DNA of 64,000 nt from JAJCYL01 sp040222875 (GCA_040222875.1 JAVKCG010000008.1:186001-250000); one strand, 5' to 3'; positions 26,579 through 35,902 are shown, counted from the stretch's first letter. Made by a program: numbers and translations. The notes: a model not told the origin generated them from the letters alone.

Positions 26579-26593
26579 CTTTATCCTTTTGGG
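26579..26593. repeat. 15-bp direct repeat, distal copy (ruvC 3'-end duplicate)
   Basis: The plus-strand 15-mer CTTTATCCTTTTGGG here is identical to 32003-32017, the last five sense codons of ruvC. On the minus strand this copy reads CCCAAAAGGATAAAG followed by CAG TAA, so it would encode P-K-R-I-K-Q-stop in the ruvC frame. It lies 15 bases beyond the stop of the giant NTPase gene. This looks like the outer boundary of an insertion that duplicated the ruvC 3' end. Confidence 0.8.
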
Positions 26594-26607
26594 GTAAATA
26601 ATAATAA

Positions 26608-29600
26608 TTAAACAAAGATTCTTGAATTGAATCGTGATTCCTCAGTGGATAACTCTTCCAAATAGTCGTTAATTCGATTCTTTTGGTTTGAGACCAACTC
26701 ATTATTAATGAGGTGTCGATCAAATGCCGCATAGAAATGGAAATTGTCATCATCAAAGTCATCGTTTAGATAATACATGTTTTCAATTATTCGATGATAC
26801 GCAAATCCCTGATTATGCATCTCTTCCATCAATGTGAAATGTTTCAGTGCTTTTTGGAAATTATACTCAGGGTAGACAGTGTCAAGGGCTCTTGAGCGAA
26901 TTAGTTTTTTTACCTTCTCTATTATTCGATCCTCGATACGAAGGGTCTTATTTTTTTCATAAACCTTTTGATAGAACTCCAAATGTCTACACCATTGCCC
27001 CTTCTTGTAAAAGGCTTCTGCGAATAATGAGTGACTCGTCAGGTACGATGGGCCACATGTTTTAAGTATTCTGATGATAGTTGACTGACAGTATATAGAA
27101 TCTGCTATTAGATATTTATAAAGACTCATCCACTTCGGAGAAATGTCTTCGACATCATTCAGATTAGCTGAACTTAAACTACGTCGGCTTCTAAATAACA
27201 ATCTTAATTGGTACTCATTTAGCTTGCTTTTAAATTGAAGTTTAATGATCCGACTCAGCATGCTACCCATATTCAAATTGATAAATTTATATGCTTTCCT
27301 TTGATATTTCTCTAGCCGTTCATCAGTCAGGTTATCAAAAAATTCGGCATTCTTTTGAGATAAATTGGCGGACTTGTTTTTTAAGCAAATCATATAAAAA
27401 ACTGAGAGAAAATCCTGCATTTCGGTGAAAGCGGGAATGTGCCCAAAAGACTTTCTAAAAATCGAACCATCGGTGAACAACTCGAAATTCTTTTTTTTGA
27501 AAATACTTCGAATTCGCATTGCTTCAGTTAAACTTGAAGAGCTATAAGAATTCAGGATTAATTTTATTGAATAGCCCAAAACGTTTTTAAATATTGGGTA
27601 TATCAATTTATTTGACTCACTCGACCCGGGGTCCCATTTTTCTATCACATATAAGATTTTGAGATATTGAAAGCTAGCTTTTTTGGGGTCATCGTTTAAT
27701 TCGTAAACCGCAGCGGCATATCTGTATAAATTTATAACGTTACCTAACTGGTTGTCGAGGACATCGACAACATTACTTGGTATGCAGGGAGTCTTCCCAA
27801 TAGCTCTTCTAATCAAATCACTACTGCATTTCTTGCTGCAAATGGCAAAAAGCATATCTCCGATATCGCTTATATTATTTGCGACCAGTTTAAGTGGGGT
27901 GTTCAATTTCTTTCGAGACAAGAGTCGTTGGTAAATCCAGCAAGAGTTGTTGAGAATGTTATCCCAATATTCAGTTTCTTCAGCCAAATTTGAAGCCCTT
28001 GATATTGTAAATCCACGCTCTTCCAATTCTAGAAACGACTCAAGAGTCTCTGCATAATACTTATACAGGCCAGTCGTATAAATAGTCACTTTATGTTTGT
28101 TCAAAGCATATGCCGGATAATTCTTGTAATAGAGTAGGTCGCCTAGTTTGTTTTTGTATTCAGCCCTAAAAACATGAAGCTCCGGTTTTCTTATTAAGAG
28201 ATGCTTAATAGTAAATTGTTCAAGCTGATCTTCGATGGTCTCAATATCACTTTGGCTCAAGCCAATAGACTTTTCTTTCTCCTTAATGTGCATCATTGCG
28301 ATAAAGGGTTGGAAAAGCATACCAACTGTAGTAAAAACGGATTCTCGACTGAGCCGCCTTAATTCGGCAATATCTTTCTGATCATTTTTTGTCTTTGTGC
28401 AAAACGCGTATTGATAAATTAACTCTATGAGGTTTTCGCAGGTCAAGTAAGCACTGGCATATGATTTTTTCTTTTCAAAAGAAATCGTGAGTTTAAGAAA
28501 CAGCCTGGTTAAAACAACTAATTGGTCAATAGTAAGCTCCTCATCACCTCTTTTTTGTCGAAGTAATTGCACTGCCTCTTTAAACTCTACAATTGCATCA
28601 TCATATTCCTGATCATAAAAGTGTAGGTCACCAATATTCCCATGTATAAAACCAAGGGAGTGTATGTATGGTGTTTCTGAATTAATGGGGTTAATGTCAT
28701 TGTTACCTTTGTATCTTGAGGCGATCTCTTTTAGCTTCCTTCTGTAATGTTTTTTAATCTCAAGAGACTCATCCAATGTAAAATTGTAGGCCGCTGATTC
28801 CCGCTCATTAATTTTTGAGAAGTAGTCCAGTTCTATGGAGAGGCGGCTATTGAATTTAAAGTCATAGAGTCCACTAACTACATGTTCTAAATGATAGTAT
28901 AATAAGAAGGTAATGATATCCGAGATTAACTTTCGAAGGCTTGGCGCTTTATTGATGTCAATTATTTCCGGTGTCACTTCGAGATTGCGCCATGAAAAAC
29001 CAGATGAATGAAACTTGTAGATGTGATCAAGAATATAGGTTGTGGAAACCATGAGTTTATCGCTGTAATCATTGATTTGCCGGCTTATGTTGTGAAGAAA
29101 TGGAGTGGTTAAATAGTTATTCAAACTAAAAGAGTAGCAATCAAAGTAGGTAAACCTGAGATAGAAGTTCTCTCTCCGTTTTCCAAAGAGGATGGCAGTC
29201 TCATCTCTTATCACCTCACGGTTGTAAATTTTTTCTTCGTCGAATGAGTAAATGTAGCTTTCAAGAAGAAAACTCATCTTTTTTGGTGCGCCACTACTTC
29301 GGTATTGCAAATAGTTAATGAAATTTCTAAGGGTTAGAATTGTCTGGTCGATTTGATGACGGATAAATTCAATGTTTTCTTCATACTCCTCTCGCTTGTT
29401 ACTATTTTTAATAAGTTTTTCAGGTGGCAAGAATTCATCCTGAAGGTATTTATTGAAGGTTTTTAGCGACCAGCTTTTTCCATCTCTGCTATAGTCTCTC
29501 GGAATAATTTTTTGACATACAAATTCTTCAACCAAATTGGTGTGATATGACATGTGGTCTGGACTCTTTGCAGAATCAGGGGTTTGTTCTGAAGAATCTG

Positions 29601-31899
29601 TTAAAAAGCTAGGAACATAAATCACATCATGGAAGATGCTTCCTAAGAAATAGTTTCGGTCTGATATATCCGCAAGGTGGGCATCGTACATCTCTCGCCC
29701 AGCAATAAAGATAAATTTGGCATCAGCTGTCGTAAAGAAGTGTTTTAGATTGGCCAAAATTTTGAGAATAGCCATCCTTCGATCACGAGGAGATTCGTTA
29801 AGCTTTGAAAGCTCTTCTTCTTTATCAATTATTGATGAGTTATGGTGTATTTCTATCTTATCAAGTTCATCAAAAATGAAAACGAATTCGGGTTTGCTGA
29901 GTATTGGCGGTATTTTTTCAATATCCTTTAGAATGTCAATCAATTCGGTTTCAATTTCTCTTGCATCTGCTATCGGATAAACTTTACTGTTCTTTTTGAA
30001 AATATTAAGATAAGATTGGAAAAAGCCTAACCCGCTAACCGATTCCTTGTGGACGTGGGCATTAATTCGATCGTTTAAAGTACTTAGCCTGGCTATGATC
30101 CCAGAGTGGGTTATAAGTCCGAAAGGCTGAGTTCTGAAAATTCTCTTTGACAACCAAAATGTTATGACGTAAATGAAAATGAATAAGTAATCTGGTGTCT
30201 CTGGAAATAATCGGAATTGACTAAAATTTTTCTTTTTCTCAAAAGTCCTAATCCATACGATGGGGAACTGTTTAATAAATTCACAATAGATTGATTTAAA
30301 TACTTGATCCGCATATACAGTTGCCCTAAGGAGGTTGCTTGAAATCGAACTCCAGAATTGAGTTAAAGTCCCATTATCATTTGAAATCACACTGTTTATG
30401 GCAATCTGGTGTCTCGAACTTTCCAATATCAACTCTGATTGAATTCTGAGCACTGAATCACGTCTTAAAGTTGTATCCAGTTGACTCGGAAAAGCATTGT
30501 AATAGCCGACTTCAACCTTAAAATTATCGGTGGCAGTTTTAACATTTTTGATAAGGTACAAGGAGCTTAGAACAAAGAGCAGGATAGCGAGACGAGTAAC
30601 TCGAATGAGTAACCCATACGGAAACGCCCAGAATAGTGAATTAATGTTTTTGTATGATGATTGAATGGATCGGGCTATCGCCTTTAAAATATCAATCTCA
30701 GTAAGTTCATCATGACCTAGGTTAATGCGGTTATGAAATCTTCTTGAATAAGTATGTCGGTTCTTTATATATGTGAAAAATCGTTGTATGGGTTTAGGTG
30801 TCTTTACAATTCTGAAAATTGTTTTCAGAAATTCTTGAAATGACGTTCTCAATAATCTACTTAGCAGGTAGAATACAGAAACAATCAATTCCCAAAATGA
30901 TCGGCATTGATGGCACTTTTTTTCTATTAAGTGGAGAGTATTGACACAAGGTCGAATAACTAATATTAAGATTTTAGTAGAGAAAATGATGGCGACCCCA
31001 CCTATGAAAAAAATCAAAATTGAATGGCTTAATGACTGAGTTAGGGGCAGGAGTTCTTTAGTGTAAGGATGGTTGGAAAGGAAATTTATCAAAGCAGTAA
31101 CCACTATCGTAACTAATAAGTCTTGCTTCAAATAAAAGGAACTTGCTTTTGTATATTTTTCTCGTTTGACATTGAAAGCAGAAAGTACCTTTATTAATCT
31201 TAAAGTATGCCATTGAACACTCGTATTATTTGATAGATTGAGATTTTCGTTTTTTTGTGTGGAGTTATAAACACTTAGGAATATAAGAGTTGCAATTGCA
31301 GTAAGGAAATATGCGACCCAAGGACTGCCGCTGTTAAAGTCTGGTAGGTCAATGATCCACAAGGGCAACGTTAAAATGAGAATCCAAATAGATGTGCAGA
31401 CCGAATTCAAGCCCCAGTTTTTTCTGGCTTGCCTGTGTTTAATCTTAAGAAATCTGGCAATTGAATTGTAGACGTTGGCCAAATTTCTTAACCAAATAAT
31501 TGCAATGGCAATCCAGAGATAGGATGAGTTATTTATGAATTCCGGTTTTATTAAATCATTGGAATACAGCCAATGTGTTAATGTCGCCATAACAACTGAA
31601 AAGAAAACCAACCTATAAGTTCGATTTCTAAATTTTCTTGGTGGAAATTCTGGTTCAAGATCAGATATTACCTTGTTCAGCAAGCTTGATTTTCCAATCC
31701 CTCTGAACCCAGTTACAAGGTATGCCCCCGATCGTGTGGAACTACTATTTAATACATTTTTAATCCTTTCAATTAGCTTCTTTCGGCCAATAAACCGAGA
31801 TGTAGTTTGCTTATGATCAGATGGATTGTGTTCAAAAGTATAGTCCTGAAGCTCTATGTAAATATTCTTAAAATAGGAGTAGTATTTCTCTACTGACAT
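26608..31899 (-). CDS. Giant membrane-embedded P-loop NTPase (KAP/STAND-like) with TPR-like C-terminus
   Basis: A 1763-residue protein. FIGRKKLIERIKNVLNSS precedes Walker A GFRGIGKS (residues 64-71). About 600 residues rich in hydrophobic helices follow: roughly eight or nine segments, for example near 97-112, 127-145, 170-186, 197-213, 265-281, 299-323, 445-470 and 585-600. Walker B is PEFVFIFDELDKIE, with D677 and E678. A sensor-like stretch AKFIFIAGREMYDAHLAD and IFHDVIYVPSFL follow. Membrane helices placed between Walker A and B are known in KAP NTPases, including the phage-exclusion protein PifA. The C-terminal 700 residues contain TPR-like helices (IHGNIGDLHFYDQEYDDAIV from about 1083; AEAFYKKGQWCRHLEFYQKV). 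This architecture would suit a sensor that reports through ATP-driven assembly; a defence role is inferred. No partner gene is present. Confidence 0.75.
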   Translation of the reverse strand: MSVEKYYSYFKNIYIELQDYTFEHNPSDHKQTTSRFIGRKKLIERIKNVLNSSSTRSGAYLVTGFRGIGKSSLLNKVISDLEPEFPPRKFRNRTYRLVFFSVVMATLTHWLYSNDLIKPEFINNSSYLWIAIAIIWLRNLANVYNSIARFLKIKHRQARKNWGLNSVCTSIWILILTLPLWIIDLPDFNSGSPWVAYFLTAIATLIFLSVYNSTQKNENLNLSNNTSVQWHTLRLIKVLSAFNVKREKYTKASSFYLKQDLLVTIVVTALINFLSNHPYTKELLPLTQSLSHSILIFFIGGVAIIFSTKILILVIRPCVNTLHLIEKKCHQCRSFWELIVSVFYLLSRLLRTSFQEFLKTIFRIVKTPKPIQRFFTYIKNRHTYSRRFHNRINLGHDELTEIDILKAIARSIQSSYKNINSLFWAFPYGLLIRVTRLAILLFVLSSLYLIKNVKTATDNFKVEVGYYNAFPSQLDTTLRRDSVLRIQSELILESSRHQIAINSVISNDNGTLTQFWSSISSNLLRATVYADQVFKSIYCEFIKQFPIVWIRTFEKKKNFSQFRLFPETPDYLFIFIYVITFWLSKRIFRTQPFGLITHSGIIARLSTLNDRINAHVHKESVSGLGFFQSYLNIFKKNSKVYPIADAREIETELIDILKDIEKIPPILSKPEFVFIFDELDKIEIHHNSSIIDKEEELSKLNESPRDRRMAILKILANLKHFFTTADAKFIFIAGREMYDAHLADISDRNYFLGSIFHDVIYVPSFLTDSSEQTPDSAKSPDHMSYHTNLVEEFVCQKIIPRDYSRDGKSWSLKTFNKYLQDEFLPPEKLIKNSNKREEYEENIEFIRHQIDQTILTLRNFINYLQYRSSGAPKKMSFLLESYIYSFDEEKIYNREVIRDETAILFGKRRENFYLRFTYFDCYSFSLNNYLTTPFLHNISRQINDYSDKLMVSTTYILDHIYKFHSSGFSWRNLEVTPEIIDINKAPSLRKLISDIITFLLYYHLEHVVSGLYDFKFNSRLSIELDYFSKINERESAAYNFTLDESLEIKKHYRRKLKEIASRYKGNNDINPINSETPYIHSLGFIHGNIGDLHFYDQEYDDAIVEFKEAVQLLRQKRGDEELTIDQLVVLTRLFLKLTISFEKKKSYASAYLTCENLIELIYQYAFCTKTKNDQKDIAELRRLSRESVFTTVGMLFQPFIAMMHIKEKEKSIGLSQSDIETIEDQLEQFTIKHLLIRKPELHVFRAEYKNKLGDLLYYKNYPAYALNKHKVTIYTTGLYKYYAETLESFLELEERGFTISRASNLAEETEYWDNILNNSCWIYQRLLSRKKLNTPLKLVANNISDIGDMLFAICSKKCSSDLIRRAIGKTPCIPSNVVDVLDNQLGNVINLYRYAAAVYELNDDPKKASFQYLKILYVIEKWDPGSSESNKLIYPIFKNVLGYSIKLILNSYSSSSLTEAMRIRSIFKKKNFELFTDGSIFRKSFGHIPAFTEMQDFLSVFYMICLKNKSANLSQKNAEFFDNLTDERLEKYQRKAYKFINLNMGSMLSRIIKLQFKSKLNEYQLRLLFRSRRSLSSANLNDVEDISPKWMSLYKYLIADSIYCQSTIIRILKTCGPSYLTSHSLFAEAFYKKGQWCRHLEFYQKVYEKNKTLRIEDRIIEKVKKLIRSRALDTVYPEYNFQKALKHFTLMEEMHNQGFAYHRIIENMYYLNDDFDDDNFHFYAAFDRHLINNELVSNQKNRINDYLEELSTEESRFNSRIFV

Positions 31900-31999
31900 T
31901 ATTGGTTAGATTGAAATGGAATAAAATGACAAGCTAAGAAGCTAATTAGTTGATAATTAATCCGTGATAATACAGAAATAATTTATCAATCAAAGCTTA

Positions 32000-32563
32000 T
32001 TACTTTATCCTTTTGGGATTTTCACTCACGAATGATTTCCAACTTTTAGTGCCTGAAGATGATCGACCGTTTTGAAAATGATGGCATACCGCAACGGCCA
32101 GGGCATCAGTTGCATCAAGCAGTTTATTGGTTTGGTTGAATTTCAGCAAGGTTTGCAGCATCGCAGCCACTTGTTCTTTTGAAGCATTACCATTACCAGT
32201 AACTGATTGCTTTACTTTTTTCGGGGCATACTCCGTTATGGGGATTTCACGATAAAGTGCGGCAGACATCGCTACACCCTGTGCTCTTCCCAGTTTTAGC
32301 ATTGACTGAATGTTCTTACCATAAAAAGGGGCCTCAAGGGCTACTTCGTCAGGATGAAATTCATCTATCACACCCAACATCCGTTCGAAGATTTTCTTAA
32401 GTTTTGTTTCGTGGTTGTTGTATTTAGAAAGATGAATAACCCCGTATTGAACTAATTTGAGCGTTTGTCCTTTCACCAACACTAAACCATATCCCATTAT
32501 TGAAGTACCCGGATCAATACCCAGAATAATTTTTTCTTTGGGTAATTGTTTTCCAGTTGGCAT
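32000..32563 (-). CDS. ruvC: Crossover junction endodeoxyribonuclease RuvC
   Basis: RuvC resolves Holliday junctions with RuvAB. The 187-residue protein has the RNase-H-like acidic active site: D17 in ILGIDPGTSIMGYG, the Glu in EVALEAPFYGKNIQSMLKLG (about residue 79), and the Asp pair in LLDATDALAVAVCHHF near 155. KQSVTGNGNASKEQVAAML is the conserved DNA-binding segment. Length is typical. The last codons CCC AAA AGG ATA AAG TAA (P-K-R-I-K-stop) coincide with one copy of the direct repeat flanking the giant NTPase, so the 3' end seems to have served as an integration site. The gene is divergent from the glycosyltransferase at 32628. Confidence 0.95.
   Translation of the reverse strand: MPTGKQLPKEKIILGIDPGTSIMGYGLVLVKGQTLKLVQYGVIHLSKYNNHETKLKKIFERMLGVIDEFHPDEVALEAPFYGKNIQSMLKLGRAQGVAMSAALYREIPITEYAPKKVKQSVTGNGNASKEQVAAMLQTLLKFNQTNKLLDATDALAVAVCHHFQNGRSSSGTKSWKSFVSENPKRIK
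32003..32017. repeat. 15-bp direct repeat, proximal copy (inside ruvC 3' end)
   Basis: This is the same 15-mer as 26579-26593, here forming the final five sense codons of ruvC immediately before TAA. The identity ends exactly at 15 bases on both sides (A versus G at the outer positions). It lies about 103 bases upstream of the giant NTPase start codon. Confidence 0.8.
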
Positions 32564-32627
32564 GCTTGCAATTTAGTGATATGGTCAGGATATCTAAAGG
32601 GTTAAGAATTGCCGTTCTGGTTGATTT

Positions 32628-33755
32628 ATGGAAGTAATAGCAATCATTTTAATAGTAAGTTATTGCCTGCTGATTTGGGTTTTCACCGTTTCATGGAAAC
32701 GGATCGAATCTAAGCCTAACCTTTATAATGGGCTCAATAAAAGGCTTATATCAGTTATTCTTCCGGTTAGAAATGAGTCTCTGAACATTAGTAATTTATT
32801 GATGGACCTGGCATCTCAAAAATTGACCAATGGGGACTTTGAGGTGATCGTTGTGGATGACGATTCACAGGATGATACACCCCAGTTGGTTGAACAGTTC
32901 ATATATGGCAAACCCAATTTTAGCCTGGTTAAGTTAAAGAATGGCACTCCTCACTTCACACCTAAAAAGAGAGCGCTGAATGCTGGCATAGGTGCTTCCA
33001 GGGGCGAGATTATTGTAACAACCGATGGGGACTGCAGTGTAAAACCGAATTGGCTACAGTCTATTTCCTCGCAGTTTGTAAATGGCACTCAATTTGTATC
33101 TGGGCCGGTGGCATTTAAGGAAGAACAGAAGCCCTTTGAAAAACTGCAAATGATGGAGTTTGCCAGTTTGATAGGTGTTGGGGCATCATCGATGGAATTA
33201 GGTTACCCCAATATTTGTAACGGCGCCAATCTTGCGTTTAAAAAAAGTGCATTCCAAAAGCTTCAAGGATATAACGGCAATGGCCATTTAGCATCCGGTG
33301 ATGACGAATTCCTGCTTCAAAAGTTCTCATCAAAATTTAAAGACGGAATCAGGTTTTTAAAGAATGATGAGGCCGTAGTTACCACAAATGCAAAACCTAA
33401 TCTAAAAGAGTTTTATCATCAGAGAAAACGCTGGACCAGTAAACTGAAACATCACAAACAGTGGCATATTAAACTACTTCCCTTATGGATTTTTGTTGTG
33501 AATTTCGCTCTGTTGAGCACTGTAGTTTTGAGCGTTATGGGCTATTTTAACTGGGGCGTTTGCCTCGGTTTGCTGTGTATCAAATTCATAACAGAAGCTT
33601 ATTATTTAAACGCAATATTGAACTTTTTCAAGCGAAAAATTCATTGGCCTGAGTTCTTGATGCTTCAGTTTATTCACCCTTTTTATATAGTTTTATTCGG
33701 ATTGTTTACCAACTTCGGCACCTTCAATTGGAAAGGCAGGACATACCATGAGTGA
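32628..33755 (+). CDS. Family 2 glycosyltransferase, membrane-bound
   Basis: A 375-residue GT2 enzyme. An N-terminal membrane helix (VIAIILIVSYCLLIWVFTVS) is followed by the GT-A domain with LISVILPVRNESLNISNLLM, the nucleotide motif VIVVDDDSQDDTPQLVEQF, the DxD-like TTDGDCSVKPNWLQSISSQF and the acceptor-side SGDDEFLLQKFSSKF with a QxxRW-like QRKRWTSKLKHH. Two or three further membrane helices lie at the C-terminus. This layout resembles polymerising or polyprenyl-linked glycosyltransferases that build envelope polysaccharide or glycolipid. Acceptor and sugar are not predictable. The stop overlaps the next gene by 8 bases, suggesting translational coupling. Confidence 0.88.
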   Translation: MEVIAIILIVSYCLLIWVFTVSWKRIESKPNLYNGLNKRLISVILPVRNESLNISNLLMDLASQKLTNGDFEVIVVDDDSQDDTPQLVEQFIYGKPNFSLVKLKNGTPHFTPKKRALNAGIGASRGEIIVTTDGDCSVKPNWLQSISSQFVNGTQFVSGPVAFKEEQKPFEKLQMMEFASLIGVGASSMELGYPNICNGANLAFKKSAFQKLQGYNGNGHLASGDDEFLLQKFSSKFKDGIRFLKNDEAVVTTNAKPNLKEFYHQRKRWTSKLKHHKQWHIKLLPLWIFVVNFALLSTVVLSVMGYFNWGVCLGLLCIKFITEAYYLNAILNFFKRKIHWPEFLMLQFIHPFYIVLFGLFTNFGTFNWKGRTYHE

Positions 33756-34002
33756 TCTGGAATTTGATGTGTTGGATGAGCTTTATTTTATCAAATCGAT
33801 GGATGAACTGGTAGAGACAACCCAATTGGAACCAAAAGAATTAAGGCCAGTATTGACCAAGATGTTTGAAAAGGGGTGGTTGAGGTGCTATTTGGAACCA
33901 TCCGAAGAAGTGCCTCAGGAAGAGGTTGATTTGGAGTTGAATTATCTGAAATATTTCTACCTCGCATCCAAGGCTGCTCTTCAGGCACATAATACCCAGT
34001 AA
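33748..34002 (+). CDS. Small hypothetical winged-helix-like protein
   Basis: An 84-residue acidic protein whose ATG lies inside the end of the glycosyltransferase gene. The pattern FDVLDELYFIKSMDELVETT then LEPKELRPVLTKMFEKGWLR and a short hairpin (CYLEPSEEVPQEE) looks like a small winged helix-turn-helix, with the LxxLxxxGWL core between recognition helix and wing. The high negative charge argues against simple DNA binding, so a protein-interaction role is also possible. It precedes a phosphatase gene by 25 bases. I do not recognise a named family. Confidence 0.7.
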   Translation: MSDLEFDVLDELYFIKSMDELVETTQLEPKELRPVLTKMFEKGWLRCYLEPSEEVPQEEVDLELNYLKYFYLASKAALQAHNTQ

Positions 34003-34027
34003 CTTTACATTCGATTACCAAATTAAT

Positions 34028-35242
34028 TTGAACCAGATAGCGACCATACCGAAATCTGATCTTAAGGAATTAGAGTTAAATGCCTTACTTGAAATAACGC
34101 AGGCTATTAACAATAACCTTCCGGAAGAGGCCCTCTATAGAATCTATCGTTTCACCTTGTTGGCTAACCTCAAAGTGAAAAAGCTTGCCCTGTATGTAAA
34201 AGAAACTGATTGGGATTGCAAGGTTTATTATGGGGTGCCGGAAGACATGACAGAAATAGCATTACCGGAAGACTATCATGATATCTATGAAACACACCTG
34301 ATAGGTTATTCTGATGATGCATTCGATGAGTTCGACATGGTTTTTCCAATAATGCATAAGGAACGAACGCTGGCCGTGGTTTTCATTGGCGAAATCAGTG
34401 ATATGGAGGAGTCGGTTGAGACAAACACTACTTTCCTTAAGGCGCTCACCAATATTATTATGGTGGCCATTGAAAATAAGAAATTGGCCAGGCAGCAATT
34501 AGAGCAAGAGATTTACCGAAAAGAATTAGAAATAGCCAAAGAAGTGCAACAACTTCTTTTTCCTAAGGAATTGCCTCATGATAAAAAGCTTGAAATCAAG
34601 GCATTTTATCAGCCTCACCATGACGTGAGCGGGGATTATTACGATTACATACCGATCAGCGAGAATAAATTTATTGTCTGTATTGCAGATGTGTCAGGCA
34701 AGGGGGTCCCTGCTGCCATTTGGATGTCCAATTTTCAGGCAGCCTTGAGGACATTGATTCGGCAATCAGACAACCTCGAATACATCGTGAAGGAGCTGAA
34801 TTACAATGTAAAAGGCAGTGGCAATCGTGATATGTTTATCACATTTTTTATAGCAAGTTATGATTTCGATTCAAAAGAAATCCATTACATCAATTCAGGA
34901 CATAATCCCGCATTGTTAGTTACTAAAAATAGCTGCGAAGAACTCAAAACAGGTTCTACAATCCTGGGGGTATTTGAACCACTTCCATTCATTGACGAAG
35001 GGGTTGTTAAAGATGTCAGTGACTTCCTGCTCTTTTGCTATACCGATGGGGTCACAGAAACTTTTAATGATCTCAAAGAGGAATTCGGATCGGAACGGTT
35101 AATTGACATTATACGCAATCACTGTGATCTGGAATTGTTGGATTTACAGAATAACTTGATTTCGAATCTTAACGACTTCCGCAAAAACACCCCGCATAAT
35201 GACGACGTAACTTTTATGTCATGCAGGGTAAAAGGTAAATAG
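34028..35242 (+). CDS. GAF-like plus SpoIIE/PP2C serine phosphatase
   Basis: A 404-residue cytoplasmic protein starting at TTG (no ATG is available upstream before a stop). Residues about 15-160 look like a GAF-type sensor domain (LLEITQAINNNLPEEALYRI, YRFTLLANLKVKKLALYV). A linker helix (QLEQEIYRKELEIAKEVQQL) leads into a PP2C/SpoIIE phosphatase domain with FYQPHHDVSGDYYDYIPISE, IADVSGKGVPAAIWMSNF and LFCYTDGVTETFNDLKEEFG, which supply the metal-binding Asp and Gly residues. Such proteins dephosphorylate anti-sigma-factor antagonists in partner-switching. No anti-sigma partner is adjacent. The stop is 2 bases from the deacetylase start. Confidence 0.9.
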   Translation: MNQIATIPKSDLKELELNALLEITQAINNNLPEEALYRIYRFTLLANLKVKKLALYVKETDWDCKVYYGVPEDMTEIALPEDYHDIYETHLIGYSDDAFDEFDMVFPIMHKERTLAVVFIGEISDMEESVETNTTFLKALTNIIMVAIENKKLARQQLEQEIYRKELEIAKEVQQLLFPKELPHDKKLEIKAFYQPHHDVSGDYYDYIPISENKFIVCIADVSGKGVPAAIWMSNFQAALRTLIRQSDNLEYIVKELNYNVKGSGNRDMFITFFIASYDFDSKEIHYINSGHNPALLVTKNSCEELKTGSTILGVFEPLPFIDEGVVKDVSDFLLFCYTDGVTETFNDLKEEFGSERLIDIIRNHCDLELLDLQNNLISNLNDFRKNTPHNDDVTFMSCRVKGK

Positions 35243-35243
35243 A

Positions 35244-35882
35244 TTGAAGTTTTATACCCACCGCACACCGCATCTTATAAAAAAACTATATCCGAACAGG
35301 ATTTGGGATTTCAAACAAGAATCAAATTCCATCTTTTTGACATTCGATGACGGCCCAAAACCTGAAGTGACTGATTACATTCTCGAAATGTTAGAGCAGT
35401 TTAATGCAAGGGCAACATTTTTTGTTGTAGGCGGAAATGTGGAAAAATTTCCAGACCTCTTTAAAAAGACTGTCAGTAAAGGACATACAATAGGCAATCA
35501 CACTTTTAATCACCTTAATGGGTGGAATACAAGCTCAACTGATTACATCAACAATGTAGACCGATGTGATCTGATGCTACAAAGTAATTGTATAAATACC
35601 CGATTATTCCGACCACCTTATGGCCGGATGAAACCCTCACAGGCGAGGCCATTGGCAGAAAAGAAAAAAATTGTAATGTGGGATTATTTAGTTGGTGATT
35701 TTGATGCAGGTCTTAGTGCTGATCAATGCTTAAAAAGGGCTCTTAATCAAATCAGGCCCGGCTCAATTGTTTTATTTCATGATAGCCTAAAAGCCTTTGG
35801 AAAGCTTCAAAAGATACTTCCAATTTATCTGCAGACTATATCTAAGAAAGGGCTTACAATGAAGGCCATAAACTTAGCTTAA
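35244..35882 (+). CDS. Polysaccharide deacetylase (NodB-like, CE4)
   Basis: A 212-residue protein with the CE4 NodB fold. Motif 1 is IFLTFDDGPKPEV (metal and catalytic Asp), motif 2 is HTIGNHTFNHLNGW with the two metal His spaced H-x3-H, motif 3 is RLFRPPYGRMKPSQ, and motif 4-5 includes MWDYLVGDFDAG and SIVLFHDSLKAFGKL. CE4 enzymes remove N- or O-acetyl groups from envelope or secreted glycans. There is no signal peptide from the TTG start at 35244, so it may act in the cytoplasm or be peripheral. It follows the phosphatase gene by 1 base and continues the glycosyltransferase operon. The start codon is unusual, but the N-terminus FYTHRTPHLIKKLYPNRIWD is family-like. Confidence 0.9.
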   Translation: MKFYTHRTPHLIKKLYPNRIWDFKQESNSIFLTFDDGPKPEVTDYILEMLEQFNARATFFVVGGNVEKFPDLFKKTVSKGHTIGNHTFNHLNGWNTSSTDYINNVDRCDLMLQSNCINTRLFRPPYGRMKPSQARPLAEKKKIVMWDYLVGDFDAGLSADQCLKRALNQIRPGSIVLFHDSLKAFGKLQKILPIYLQTISKKGLTMKAINLA

Positions 35883-35902
35883 GAAGCCATCTAAACATGA
35901 TT

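Larger units (their letters stand above)
26579..32017 (-). mobile_element. Putative single-gene genomic island inserted at the 3' end of ruvC
   Basis: The segment between two exact 15-bp direct repeats holds only the 1763-codon NTPase gene, about 103 bases upstream of its start and 15 bases after its stop. The proximal repeat is the final five sense codons of ruvC followed by TAA, so ruvC keeps an intact end; the distal repeat is followed by an in-frame CAG TAA, as if it were the original ruvC end. This is the pattern left by integration into a gene's 3' end. No integrase, transposase or obvious terminal inverted repeats are visible, so the transfer mechanism is unknown. By eye the segment is more AT-rich than the flanking genes, though I did not count it. 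Confidence 0.55.
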
